DNA of 64,000 bases, taken from contig NZ_JAGGQG010000006.1 of the NCBI RefSeq assembly GCF_018613415.1, positions 310,001-374,000 on the forward strand. Direction: 5' to 3'. Within the stretch, counting starts at the first letter, position 1; the number at the start of each line of letters is the position of its first letter. A program made the position numbers and the translations under genes. The stretch is from Bacillus sp. ISL-18. Its GTDB lineage: Bacteria > Bacillota > Bacilli > Bacillales > Cytobacillaceae. Shown piece after piece: positions 53,144-61,507 of this stretch. The notes under the pieces were generated by a model. That model saw only the letters and a program-made list of their open reading frames with translations. It was not told the DNA's origin and did not search any database.

Positions 53144-53214
53144 GAGGAAATCAGGTATGTAAAATTTTCCATTAGGTATACTAACATGGAGAATATGATT
53201 AAAGGAGAACGTTC

Positions 53215-53463
53215 ATGTTAATTGAAGAGGGAAATAAGTTTCAAATTTCGCAAAATGCAAAAGGGTTTTTCAACTCTGCCGAAACCATGACGGTAAAAAG
53301 CAATAATGGCGTCACAATTCAATTTATTCTTGGTGACAGTAAAGGTCATGGTTCAATGCCAGTGGAGCATATGCAGTACTTATTGAAGAAATCAAACTTG
53401 ACGGTGATTCCTCATAAGAGATCTTTATTTAATCATGAGTTAAATGAAGAGCAAATAGGGTAA
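53215..53463 (+). CDS. 82-residue hypothetical protein
   Basis: TAAAGGAG precedes the ATG. The product is soluble with a probable small beta-sheet fold (MTVKSNNGVTIQFILGDSKGHGSMPVEHM) and no signal or metal motif. No family is recognised. It lies between the DUF1292 gene and an alpha/beta hydrolase in the same direction, with a short imperfect hairpin after it. Confidence 0.6.
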   Translation: MLIEEGNKFQISQNAKGFFNSAETMTVKSNNGVTIQFILGDSKGHGSMPVEHMQYLLKKSNLTVIPHKRSLFNHELNEEQIG

Positions 53464-53559
53464 ACATAAGGCATTGCTTCCTTTATAGAAGTAGTGCTTT
53501 TTATTTTTGATTTTAGTTTGGCCTATTGTATGATTGATAAAAAGGAGTGGATTTGCGAA

Positions 53560-54345
53560 ATGGAAACGAAAAACATAGCAGTAAACAATTCGACTATTTC
53601 CTACATAGATCAAGGGAAAGGGCAACCGATTATTCTGCTGCATGGATTTTGTGGGAGTTCTGCGTATTGGTCGGAAGTAGTGCCAGTTTTATCGGAATAT
53701 TATCGGGTGATTGCCCCCGATTTGCCCGGGCATGGAGATTCCAAAACCCATTTAGAGAACTATTCGATTGAAGATATTGCGGATATTCTCAAAGAATTTT
53801 TAGATAAATTGAATATAGGTCAGGCGGCGATGTTCGGTCACTCTTTAGGCGGTTATATTACACTTGCCTTTGCCGAGAAGTACAGCCAATCATTAAGCTG
53901 CTTCTCGCTCGTTCATTCGACTGCCTATCCAGATAGTGAAGAAGCCAAGAAGGGAAGAACAGCTAATATTGAAAAAGTTAACCATGAGGGCATTAAGACG
54001 CTTATTGATGGTTTAGTTCCAAAACTTTTCTCACCGGAACACCTTAATGAAGAGTATGTAGAAACAGCAAAACAGATTGGCTATCGTACACCTCCAGAAG
54101 GAGCTATTCATACATTAGGTGCGATGAGGGATAGACCGGATCGTAATAGTGTGCTTGAGTCAACATCTTTACCCGTGCTGTTAATTGCTGGGGAACAGGA
54201 TCAAATTATCCCATCTGAAAAAACGTTTTCAGTGAGTAAAGCAAACATTAAACAAACCATCATTAAAGATTCTGGTCATATGAGTATGTATGAGCATCCA
54301 AGAGAGCTTATTGCAGCTATTAAAGATTTTATGGATACTATCTAG
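53560..54345 (+). CDS. Alpha/beta-fold hydrolase
   Basis: A 261-residue serine hydrolase. The oxyanion region is ILLHGFCGSSAYW, the nucleophile elbow is MFGHSLGGYI with Ser in GHSLGG, the acid lies in LLIAGEQDQIIP, and the histidine is in KDSGHMSMYEHP. Similar to non-specific esterases, lipases or RsbQ-like proteins; the substrate is unknown. An earlier ATG at 53533 is also in frame, but AAAAAGGAG lies just after it, which makes the ATG at 53560 the better start. Converges on an XRE-cupin regulator. Confidence 0.83.
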   Translation: METKNIAVNNSTISYIDQGKGQPIILLHGFCGSSAYWSEVVPVLSEYYRVIAPDLPGHGDSKTHLENYSIEDIADILKEFLDKLNIGQAAMFGHSLGGYITLAFAEKYSQSLSCFSLVHSTAYPDSEEAKKGRTANIEKVNHEGIKTLIDGLVPKLFSPEHLNEEYVETAKQIGYRTPPEGAIHTLGAMRDRPDRNSVLESTSLPVLLIAGEQDQIIPSEKTFSVSKANIKQTIIKDSGHMSMYEHPRELIAAIKDFMDTI

Positions 54346-54354
54346 GAAGAATAG

Positions 54355-54383
54355 GGAGGAACTTTATTGGGTTCCTCCTTTTA
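54355..54383. terminator. Terminator between convergent genes
   Basis: GGAGGAAC/GTTCCTCC arms with a seven-base loop and TTTTA. Confidence 0.85.
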
Positions 54384-54386
54384 CCT

Positions 54387-54926
54387 TTAGAAAAAGTCAC
54401 TCATTTCGGTATCGGAATAAACGGCAATCAGCACGACGGCTTTTTCTGTACCGATATTTTTAACGGTATGAGGGACACTTGCATTCCAGCTAAACGAATC
54501 CCCTTTTTCTAAAACAAATGAATCTTCTCCTTGTTCAGCAAGTACCTTTCCTTCCAATACTAAATGACATTCGACCCCTTCATGGGCATGGGCGTCACCA
54601 ATCGAAGCTCCGGGTGGAAATTCAACACTTCTAAGCCATAAGCCTCCCTTAGAAGAAATATGCTCGATTTTCAGGGTATTCATAGTTGAATACGTTCTTT
54701 CCTCTTTTTTGACAACCTGCATATGTTCCTTTTTTTCTAACAGAAGGTATGGAAGAGGAACATCTAAATAAGATGCAATGGTTTGCAGTGTGTTAATGGA
54801 TGGGGAAGTGTTATTATTTTCAACATTACTGATAAATCCTTTGGAAAGACCTGTTCCTTCACACATCTGGGCAATCGTGATCTTCTTTCTATTTCGTATT
54901 GTTCGGATCTTTGCGCCAATATCCAA
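54387..54926 (-). CDS. XRE-family regulator with cupin sensor domain
   Basis: A 179-residue protein: an N-terminal XRE helix-turn-helix (IGAKIRTIRNRKKITIAQM, GLSKGFISNVENNNTSPS) and a C-terminal cupin_2 barrel (about 105-175, with GDAHAHEGVECHLVLEGK and SVPHTVKNIG). HTH-cupin proteins sense small ligands and often control neighbouring genes. A TTG at 54926 follows GAGGTG by six bases; the frame opens at a GTG at 54935 inside that site. It is divergent from the hydrolase/DoxX/dioxygenase operon and is its most likely regulator. Confidence 0.83.
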   Translation of the reverse strand: MDIGAKIRTIRNRKKITIAQMCEGTGLSKGFISNVENNNTSPSINTLQTIASYLDVPLPYLLLEKKEHMQVVKKEERTYSTMNTLKIEHISSKGGLWLRSVEFPPGASIGDAHAHEGVECHLVLEGKVLAEQGEDSFVLEKGDSFSWNASVPHTVKNIGTEKAVVLIAVYSDTEMSDFF

Positions 54927-54986
54927 ATTATCCACCTCGGTAGTTTCCTAATATAGAATATATTTATATATTAGCAAAAAAACAAT

Positions 54987-55022
54987 TGACAATCTAGTTT
55001 GCTAGTTGTTATCCTATAGACA
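54987..55022 (+). promoter_or_regulatory. Candidate promoter/operator in the divergent gap
   Basis: TTGACA is followed 18 bases on by a weak TATCCT -10. An inverted repeat GTTGT-N10-ACAAC overlaps the -10, and CTAG-type half-sites lie within the spacer. It could be the operator of the XRE-cupin protein; a second possible promoter (TTGTGT, TATTAT) lies nearer to the hydrolase gene. Confidence 0.35.
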
Positions 55023-55171
55023 ACAAAGGTTCATATTTAAAAACGCGCAAAAAATTTTTTGTGCTTGTGTTTACTTATATGAATCTTATTATTCTATTTG
55101 AATACGGTCTAGCATCTTTAAATGAGGTTAGACTAAAAATAATTAAATACTTTTAGAAAGGAATGTGAACG

Positions 55172-55816
55172 ATGACGGCACCAATGATCTATGAACTTCG
55201 CAAGCCTGCACAAATGGAGAGCGATAAAACCTATCCAGCACTTTTTCTCATGCATGGCATTGGCAGCAATGAACAAAATATGCTGCCATTAGTGGAAGGG
55301 TTAGAAAACCATTTTTTCATTTTCAGCATCCGCGGTCATTTACCACAGCCTCCTGGCTATGCCTTTTTTACAATCGAAGGGTATGGGAAACCACATCGGA
55401 AAGTGTTCGATGAGGGAGTGAAGAAACTAACCAGCTTTATTGACTATGCTTGCGGCCAATATCCAATTGACGAGCACCAATTATTCTTATTCGGCTTCAG
55501 TCAGGGTGCGATTCTGTCGATGACTTTAGGATTAACATTAGGCAACCGAATTAAGAGTATTGTGGCATTAAGCGGTTATATTCCTGCCTTTGTTAAGGAA
55601 GAGTACAACATCAAACCGGTCAACGATCTATCCATCTTTATTTCACACGGGGAGATGGACCAAGTGCTTCCTTTCGAATGGGGAGTAGCCAATGATGAGT
55701 ATTTCCGCAAATTAGGAGCAACGGTTACCTTTCGGACTTATCCAGTAGGACATACCGTATCAGTAGAGAATCATCAAGACTTTATAAAATGGATTTCAGA
55801 ACAACTAGAAAAATAA
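55172..55816 (+). CDS. Carboxylesterase/phospholipase-like hydrolase (MhqD-type)
   Basis: A 214-residue alpha/beta hydrolase with nucleophile elbow FGFSQGA, acid in SHGEMDQVLP and histidine in PVGHTVS. The start LFLMHGIGSNEQNM matches the phospholipase/carboxylesterase group that includes Bacillus MhqD (YodD), which takes part in tolerance to methylhydroquinone. It is the first gene of an operon with a DoxX protein and a ring-opening dioxygenase, a setting that fits aromatic or quinone stress. Complete triad; natural substrate unknown. Confidence 0.83.
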   Translation: MTAPMIYELRKPAQMESDKTYPALFLMHGIGSNEQNMLPLVEGLENHFFIFSIRGHLPQPPGYAFFTIEGYGKPHRKVFDEGVKKLTSFIDYACGQYPIDEHQLFLFGFSQGAILSMTLGLTLGNRIKSIVALSGYIPAFVKEEYNIKPVNDLSIFISHGEMDQVLPFEWGVANDEYFRKLGATVTFRTYPVGHTVSVENHQDFIKWISEQLEK

Positions 55817-55841
55817 TATTTTTAAGGAGAGGGCTAGAAAA

Positions 55842-56264
55842 ATGTTAAAAAGATTTGAAGCAAGTACATTAATTTTACGTGTTATTTTAGGAATTACGTT
55901 TTTTGTTCATGGAGTTGTTAAATTCCAAGGGGGAATAGAAAATATTGTGGGCTGGTTTGATGCAATCGGTTTACCAGGATTTTTAGCTTATATAGTCGCG
56001 ACAATTGAAGTTGCAGGGGGATTAGCATTAATTCTTGGAATAGGGAGTAAAGTCGTTTCAGCCTTGCTTGCCTTATTAATGATCGGTGCAACTTTAAAGG
56101 TAAAACTTGCTGTTGGCTTTTTGGGTAATGGTGAAATGGCTGGTTATGAATTGGATTTAGCGTTACTCGCGATGGCTGTGTTTATTGCTATTAACGGCAG
56201 TAAGATGTTTGCTCTTGATAAAGTTATTTTTAAGGAACAAAAGTCGGATACCACATCCTTTTAA
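55842..56264 (+). CDS. DoxX-family membrane protein
   Basis: A 140-residue protein with four transmembrane segments and the family pattern ILRVILGITFFVHGVVKFQGGIENIVGWFDAIGLPG. Bacillus relatives such as YdfP/MhqP and CatD are co-transcribed with quinone/catechol enzymes. It lies 25 bases after the hydrolase, and AAGGAGAGG precedes the ATG, so it is the second gene of the operon. The biochemical role is unknown; it may support quinone handling at the membrane. Confidence 0.85.
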   Translation: MLKRFEASTLILRVILGITFFVHGVVKFQGGIENIVGWFDAIGLPGFLAYIVATIEVAGGLALILGIGSKVVSALLALLMIGATLKVKLAVGFLGNGEMAGYELDLALLAMAVFIAINGSKMFALDKVIFKEQKSDTTSF

Positions 56265-56293
56265 ACTATAATAGAAATAGGGGGTCTATAAAA

Positions 56294-57070
56294 ATGATGC
56301 CATCTTTATTTATTGCGCATGGTGCACCATTGTTAGCGATTGAAAATAATGAGTATACTCAATTTTTAAATGAGTTAGGTAAAAATATGCTGCGTCCAAA
56401 GGCAATTGTGTTATTTTCGGCCCATTGGGAGTCACTAGCCCAAAAGGTAAGTAAGGTTGAAACGTATGATACGATCTATGATTTTGGCGGATTTTCTCCT
56501 GAACTTTATCAGATTAAGTATCCAGCTCAGGGGGATCAACAGATTTCCAATGAAATCCAGAATTTATTTAAGGAAAATGGGATATCATTTGAGGTTGAAA
56601 CTGAACGCGGGTTGGATCATGGTGCATGGGTGGTGCTTCGTTTACTATATCCGAATGCCGATATTCCTGTGATTGCGATGTCAGTAAATCCTAACCTTTC
56701 ACCTGAAGAGCAATATAAGATTGGCAAGTCTTTAGCTGCTTTAAGGGAAAAAGATGTGTTAGTGATTGGAAGCGGGGGAACGGTTCATAACTTGAGAGCG
56801 GTAAAATGGGCCGATAATGAAATTGATCAGTGGGCACAGGAATTTGATGATTGGCTGGCTGTTCATTTAGCCAATTGGGATTTAGAGTCATTGTTTAAGT
56901 ATGAGTCAGCGGCTCCAAATGCACAATATGCGGTTCCTCCTTATGGAAAGGAACACTTTATCCCGCTTTTCTATGCGATGGGGGCGGCAGATAATGGGAA
57001 AAAGGCAAGCTTGCTGCATCGGAGTTATCGATATGGTAATTTAAGTCATAGTGTTTGGCAGTTTGATTGA
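56294..57070 (+). CDS. LigB/DODA-type extradiol ring-opening dioxygenase
   Basis: A 258-residue class III extradiol dioxygenase. Metal-ligand and active-site motifs are seen in order: SLFIAHGAPLLAIE, LFSAHWES, LDHGAWVVLRLLYP and GSGGTVHNLR, with PYGKEHFIPLFYAMGA near the end. This matches the YgiD/4,5-DOPA dioxygenase family, which opens catechol-like rings using iron or zinc. Third gene of the hydrolase/DoxX operon, 30 bases after DoxX. Together the three genes suggest modification and opening of an aromatic compound, which is inference. The ATG is doubled (Met-Met). Confidence 0.87.
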   Translation: MMPSLFIAHGAPLLAIENNEYTQFLNELGKNMLRPKAIVLFSAHWESLAQKVSKVETYDTIYDFGGFSPELYQIKYPAQGDQQISNEIQNLFKENGISFEVETERGLDHGAWVVLRLLYPNADIPVIAMSVNPNLSPEEQYKIGKSLAALREKDVLVIGSGGTVHNLRAVKWADNEIDQWAQEFDDWLAVHLANWDLESLFKYESAAPNAQYAVPPYGKEHFIPLFYAMGAADNGKKASLLHRSYRYGNLSHSVWQFD

Positions 57071-57076
57071 TGAATA

Positions 57077-57112
57077 AAGATCCCCAACTCCTTTGTTGGG
57101 GATCTTTAATTT
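57077..57112. terminator. Bidirectional terminator between convergent genes
   Basis: AAAGATCCCCAAC and GTTGGGGATCTTT arms form a perfect 13-base stem. Confidence 0.93.
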
Positions 57113-57116
57113 ACTC

Positions 57117-57470
57117 TTATTCCATAGGGTTGTGACCCATATAGAGTCCATTAATAAAAACGGCCATCTCAACAGATCCATTTTGGTTGTAATAAGGTAC
57201 ACCGATCATTAGAGCATCACCGTATGTATGATTAACGATTACTTCGATGTTATTAACGCCTTTCCAGTTGTACCTTTCATTTCTAATTAAAAGTTTAGAG
57301 TCCTTAAATTCTTGGCTGCTAATTAAATTAGCAATGATTTTATTCTTCTCTGCTCCTAATACTGGTGAAGTATCACATCCACAGTCTGCGGCTTTAGCCG
57401 TATTCCCAGATCCCGCAAACAATGATACTGCTACTACCAATCCACCAATTACAGTTAGTAATTTTTTCAT
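57117..57470 (-). CDS. Small secreted protein with a DCGC motif
   Basis: A 117-residue precursor. The signal peptide (MKKLLTVIGGLVVAVSLFAG) ends at AKA-A, giving a mature protein of about 90 residues that starts DCGCDTSPVLGAEKNKII. It has only that Cys pair and a beta-rich C-terminal part (NNIEVIVNHTYGDALMIGVPYYN). AAAGGAGGAAG precedes the ATG at 57470, whereas the open frame to 57605 has no site. I recognise no family: a bacteriocin-like or cell-surface role is possible but unproved. Converges on the dioxygenase operon. Confidence 0.7.
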   Translation of the reverse strand: MKKLLTVIGGLVVAVSLFAGSGNTAKAADCGCDTSPVLGAEKNKIIANLISSQEFKDSKLLIRNERYNWKGVNNIEVIVNHTYGDALMIGVPYYNQNGSVEMAVFINGLYMGHNPME

Positions 57471-57699
57471 ATTCTTCCTCCTTTTATTATTCTCCTTTAA
57501 ATCTTTCGCTCTCTTTCGACAATCTCCTTCAAAAAACTTGGAAAAATACTCGACAAATGGCAGATTTTGTGACAAAAACATGTCATTACCAATAGTAGTT
57601 GACATATTTCTTTTTACCCAAAGAATGAGGTACTATATTTGATTGGAATTTTTACGAGTGCTATGCTTTTAGTAACAATGAGATGAGGGGACGATATTT

Positions 57700-57984
57700 T
57701 TGGTGAATGAACTAATCCTAAATGACACAGTTATTAAACTTGACCACTACCAAGAAGAGCAGATCAACCATTTATATAGAATAACGATTACCTTTAAAGT
57801 AACCAGTGCGGAGTATCATGATATCACCACCTTACTTTATAAAGGGACATTTGATGTGAAAATACCAGAAAGGCAACTAGCGTTTCGGGGAGCCATTCAA
57901 CAATATTCCACATCAGTCACAAACCTATATGAAAAAGACCAAGTTGGGGAATTTAAGCTTAGTTTAATGGAAACAAGCCATTAA
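57700..57984 (+). CDS. DUF3219 protein (YkvR-like)
   Basis: A 94-residue protein that aligns from memory with Bacillus YkvR: YHDITTLLYKGTFDVKIPERQLAFRGAIQQYSTSVTNLYE corresponds to the family core. Function is unknown. A TTG start at 57700 follows GAGGGG by ten bases, with GTG as second codon. It lies 16 bases before the LLM oxidoreductase, so the two may be co-transcribed. Confidence 0.82.
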   Translation: MVNELILNDTVIKLDHYQEEQINHLYRITITFKVTSAEYHDITTLLYKGTFDVKIPERQLAFRGAIQQYSTSVTNLYEKDQVGEFKLSLMETSH

Positions 57985-58000
57985 GAGAGGAGCAGTTTTT

Positions 58001-58999
58001 GTGAGACTTAGCATTTTAGACCAAGCTCCAATTTCAGACAATCAAACAGCTCATGACGCACTAAATGAATCGATGAAATTAGCTCAAATGGGTGAAAAAT
58101 TTGGGTACAGCCGCTATTGGATTGCGGAACATCATGATTTGCCGGGGCTTGCGTGTTCTGCACCTGAAGTGATGTTAAGTTATATTGGCGCCAACACTTC
58201 TACCATTCGCATTGGTTCAGGAGCGGTTTTACTGCCGCATTATAAGCCATACAAAGTAGCTGAAGTATACAACATGCTCGCTACCTTATTTCCTGGCCGG
58301 GTTGATATCGGGATTGGCCGGGCGCCTGGCGGGTCTGCGGAGGCTTCTAATGCTTTATCCGATAACTTTTTACAACAGGTTTGGAACATGCCGAAGTCAG
58401 TCGAGGAGCTGCTCCACTTTTTAGAAAATGACTTTCCTTCCGATCATGAATTTAAAAATCTTTCGGCTTCCCCTGTACCGTCCGTTCCGCCTGTACCATG
58501 GCTGCTTGGCACAAGTAAGAAAAGCGCCTTACTTGCAGCTGAAAATGGCATGAACTATGCCTTTGGACAGTTTATGAGTGAGAATAATGGACCAGAGATT
58601 GTTCGACAATATATCGATTCTTTTCAACCAAGGAAACAGGGGCAGAGGCCTAAAGTGATTGTAACCGTGAATGCGGTATGTGCGGAAACAGATGAAAAGG
58701 CAGAAGAAATTGCCTTAAGTGCTATAGTATGGTCCTTACAAAAAGGCAGAGGAAAGGGGAATGAGGTTCCTTCAATAGCAGAAGCAAAGCAATATCCTTT
58801 AGATGAAAAAGACAAGCAAACTATAGAAAAAATCAAGCAAAATCTGATTATCGGCAACCCCAAAAAGGTAATAAAAAAGCTTAATGAGCGAGCCGCATTA
58901 TTTCATGCAGATGAAATCATGCTGGTAACGATTACCCATTCACCAGAAGATCGAGTGAAGTCCTATCAATTAATTGCCGAAGAAGTTTTTCAAGTCTAA
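58001..58999 (+). CDS. LLM-class flavin-dependent oxidoreductase
   Basis: A 332-residue luciferase-like TIM-barrel monooxygenase. It has LSILDQAPIS at the start, KFGYSRYWIAEHHDLPGLACSAPEVM, the flavin-binding GSGAVLLPHY, FPGRVDIGIGRAPGG and VPWLLGTSKKSA. The group includes Bacillus YvbT/YwcH-type proteins that use reduced FMN supplied by another protein. Substrate unknown. A GTG start follows AAGAGAGGAG. It probably shares a transcript with the YkvR-like gene. Confidence 0.87.
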   Translation: MRLSILDQAPISDNQTAHDALNESMKLAQMGEKFGYSRYWIAEHHDLPGLACSAPEVMLSYIGANTSTIRIGSGAVLLPHYKPYKVAEVYNMLATLFPGRVDIGIGRAPGGSAEASNALSDNFLQQVWNMPKSVEELLHFLENDFPSDHEFKNLSASPVPSVPPVPWLLGTSKKSALLAAENGMNYAFGQFMSENNGPEIVRQYIDSFQPRKQGQRPKVIVTVNAVCAETDEKAEEIALSAIVWSLQKGRGKGNEVPSIAEAKQYPLDEKDKQTIEKIKQNLIIGNPKKVIKKLNERAALFHADEIMLVTITHSPEDRVKSYQLIAEEVFQV

Positions 59000-59001
59000 A
59001 A

Positions 59002-59040
59002 AAGGCTGTACGCTCATATCGAGTGTACAGCCTTCATTTT
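59002..59040. terminator. Bidirectional terminator between convergent genes
   Basis: AAGGCTGTAC-GCTC and GAGT-GTACAGCCTT arms (one G-T pair) with a short loop. Confidence 0.9.
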
Positions 59041-60205
59041 ATTGAGCATTAACAACTGTATAGTATTTAACCGGAGAATTGCTCGATTTGTCGATCGTGT
59101 CAGAAATAGAACTAGTTAAACTATTAGAGCCCTTTGCATCAAGTCCGAGCTCCCAAATCATCATTCCGCCGAACCCATGATCTAGTGCTAGTTTAGTTTT
59201 CTTTTTCATGGTTGCGGCACCATTATAATAGTAAGTAGTACCATTCATATTAACAGTGTCACTATTGGCATTGGCAGGATTTTGATCAATAATGGCTCCG
59301 TAGGATACCTGTTTAATTTTAGGATCCTTAGGCTGAGCATAAAAGGGAACACCAAGCACTAATTTTTCTTTTGAAATATTTTGACCATCAAACAATTGGC
59401 TCCAATAGTTGACGATTTTCTCTGTAAATGGATATGGTGATAAATTAGCCGCATGATAACCGTCGTCCCATTGTCCGTCATAGGCCATGATATTCACATG
59501 GTCAACAGCTTTAAACATTGATGGCTCATACTGTACAAAGCCAATTTCTGTTAAGGTAACGGCATGAATTTTTGAATAAACAGCGACTGAAAGCTCCTTC
59601 TTTTTTGGATGAAGCTGTGCGCTTAATTGCTTCGCAAAAGCAGCAAGATTTTCGGCATCCGCTTTTGAGTGGGGATGTTCAAAGTCAATATCAATGCCAT
59701 CGAGATTCTCTCGGTCTGCTAAACTAGTAAGTTCATTGACTAGCTTTGTCCGGGATACGGGATTCGAAATAGCCGCTTTAAAGTATGGATATGTTTCCCC
59801 GCCATTGATATGAAACCAGCCGCCAACAGCCAAGATTACTTTCGTATTGTATTTCTTTGCATTTGCAACCGTGGTACGCAGGTTTTTTAATGCGGAATCA
59901 CCATTCAGTAAAATGCCGCCATCCTTTGTCGGATGGGCAAAAGAGAAGATAACATGTGTTAGTTGACTGTAGTCCACTTGGTTAGGATCCCGAAAATCTT
60001 GTATATAACCGATCAGTACTTTTGAATGTGTTTTTTCAACTTTAGGTAATTCTTTTGTCTGTGGTTTAAGTGCCGATTGAGGTGCATTCTTGATAACTAT
60101 TTGTTTCTCCTGTTGCTTGTTCGATGAGAATTGCACCCCTGTATAGATTCCTCCAAGGAAGGTAAGAACAATTACCAATACAAGGAGGAGTTTACCTTTT
60201 TTCAT
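59039..60205 (-). CDS. Glycoside hydrolase family 18 protein, membrane-anchored or secreted
   Basis: A 388-residue protein with a signal/anchor (residues 3-24), a linker and a GH18 barrel from about 62. The catalytic DxxDxDxE signature is DGIDIDFE at 169-176 with E176 as acid; VGYI-type start VLIGYIQD, SFAHP, VGGW and NIMAYDGQWDDGYH are also typical. It may cleave chitin or, as with YaaH/SleL-type relatives, cortex peptidoglycan; there is no LysM domain here, so which is not clear. AAGGAGG precedes the ATG. Confidence 0.88.
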   Translation of the reverse strand: MKKGKLLLVLVIVLTFLGGIYTGVQFSSNKQQEKQIVIKNAPQSALKPQTKELPKVEKTHSKVLIGYIQDFRDPNQVDYSQLTHVIFSFAHPTKDGGILLNGDSALKNLRTTVANAKKYNTKVILAVGGWFHINGGETYPYFKAAISNPVSRTKLVNELTSLADRENLDGIDIDFEHPHSKADAENLAAFAKQLSAQLHPKKKELSVAVYSKIHAVTLTEIGFVQYEPSMFKAVDHVNIMAYDGQWDDGYHAANLSPYPFTEKIVNYWSQLFDGQNISKEKLVLGVPFYAQPKDPKIKQVSYGAIIDQNPANANSDTVNMNGTTYYYNGAATMKKKTKLALDHGFGGMMIWELGLDAKGSNSLTSSISDTIDKSSNSPVKYYTVVNAQ

Positions 60206-60398
60206 AAGAATGCTTCCTCCTTCGTTTTACTATAAAATTGTATCAGAATATAGGGACAAGAATGGTTGGTAATATCCACCTTTCCAACCGTCATTACTTA
60301 CCTAGGTAAATAGAATTGAAAGTTTATTTTATTTCTGATATAATCATAAGGTTAATGTTGTAAATATAATTATTTTTAAAGGTTTAAGGTGGTTAATC

Positions 60399-61349
60399 AT
60401 GAATCAAGAATATAGAGTACTACTTTATTATAAATATGTACCGATTGAGAATCCTGAGGAATGCGCCAATGAGCACCGTCAATTTTGTAACGACTTAGGC
60501 TTAAAAGGCCGGATTATTATTGCCGCTGAAGGAATCAATGGTACGGTGTCAGGCACCATTGAACAAACAGATGCATATATGAAATACATGGACGAGCATC
60601 CCTTGTTTAACGGAACTTGGTTCAAAGTGGATGAAGCATCAGAACATGCTTTCAAAAAAATGAAGGTTCGTTACCGCTCAGAGCTTGTTACTTTGCGTTT
60701 GGAAGATGATATTGACCCGAATCGAGTAACTGGTAAGCATTTGAAACCAGTAGAATTCTTCGAGGCCATGCAAAGAGAAGATACAGTTGTCATCGATGCC
60801 CGTAATGATTACGAGTATGATCTTGGCCATTTCAGAGGAGCAGTTCGTCCGGATATTCTAAACTTCCGCGATCTCCCAGAGTGGATTAGAGAGAATAAAC
60901 AAGAATTTGAAGGCAAAAAAATTCTTACGTATTGTACAGGCGGGATTCGCTGTGAAAAATTCTCAGGCTGGCTTCTTAAAGAAGGATTCGAAGATGTATC
61001 ACAGCTTGAAGGCGGAATTGTCACTTACGGAAAAGACCCAGAAGTTCAAGGGGACCTATGGGATGGACAGCTTTACGTGTTCGATGAGCGGATTAGCGTT
61101 CCAGTGAACCACAAAGAGCATGTCGTTGTCGGCAAGGATTACTTTTCTGGCGAACCTTGCGAACGTTACGTAAACTGCGCAAACCCTGAATGTAATAAAA
61201 AAATTCTTTGCTCAGAAGAAAACGAACATAAGCACTTACGAAGCTGTTCTCATGAATGCCGTGTTCACCCAAGAAACCGCTATGTTGCTGAACATGGTTT
61301 AAGTGAAGAAGAAGTAAATGAACGACTTATGCTGTTAAGTCTTAACTAA
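60399..61349 (+). CDS. trhO: tRNA uridine(34) 5-hydroxylase, rhodanese family
   Basis: A 316-residue protein with an N-terminal acylphosphatase-like domain, a rhodanese domain (about 120-215) with catalytic C179 in [11 protein letters not shown], and a C-terminal Cys-rich tail ([24 protein letters not shown]). This is the full TrhO/YbfQ architecture. TrhO makes 5-hydroxyuridine at tRNA position 34, using prephenate-independent oxygen chemistry in relatives. TTAAGGTGG precedes the ATG. The string GGTGTCAGGCACC also occurs inside its codons 49-53. Confidence 0.93.
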   Translation: MNQEYRVLLYYKYVPIENPEECANEHRQFCNDLGLKGRIIIAAEGINGTVSGTIEQTDAYMKYMDEHPLFNGTWFKVDEASEHAFKKMKVRYRSELVTLRLEDDIDPNRVTGKHLKPVEFFEAMQREDTVVIDARNDYEYDLGHFRGAVRPDILNFRDLPEWIRENKQEFEGKKILTYCTGGIRCEKFSGWLLKEGFEDVSQLEGGIVTYGKDPEVQGDLWDGQLYVFDERISVPVNHKEHVVVGKDYFSGEPCERYVNCANPECNKKILCSEENEHKHLRSCSHECRVHPRNRYVAEHGLSEEEVNERLMLLSLN

Positions 61350-61359
61350 TAACAAGGGA

Positions 61360-61387
61360 AGCAGGTCATTGTCATGGCCTGCTTTTG
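61360..61387 (+). terminator. Intrinsic terminator after trhO
   Basis: AGCAGGTCAT pairs with ATGGCCTGCT (one mismatch or G-T) around TTGTC, then TTTTG. Confidence 0.75.
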
Positions 61388-61507
61388 CTATATGGAACTG
61401 AACCGAATTTAACATAAAAAAGGATAATCGTTGATACATATGGAATATACTTGTGAAGTCTTTTGTAGTTAAAAAATATAACTGATTATCTTGAAGGGAG
61501 TTTACCC

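Noticed and set aside
60545..60557. Third copy of the GGTGTCAGGCACC palindrome
   Set aside because: It lies in frame within the conserved GTVSGT-like residues of trhO, and the flank diverges after ATT, so codon choice in a conserved motif explains it best.
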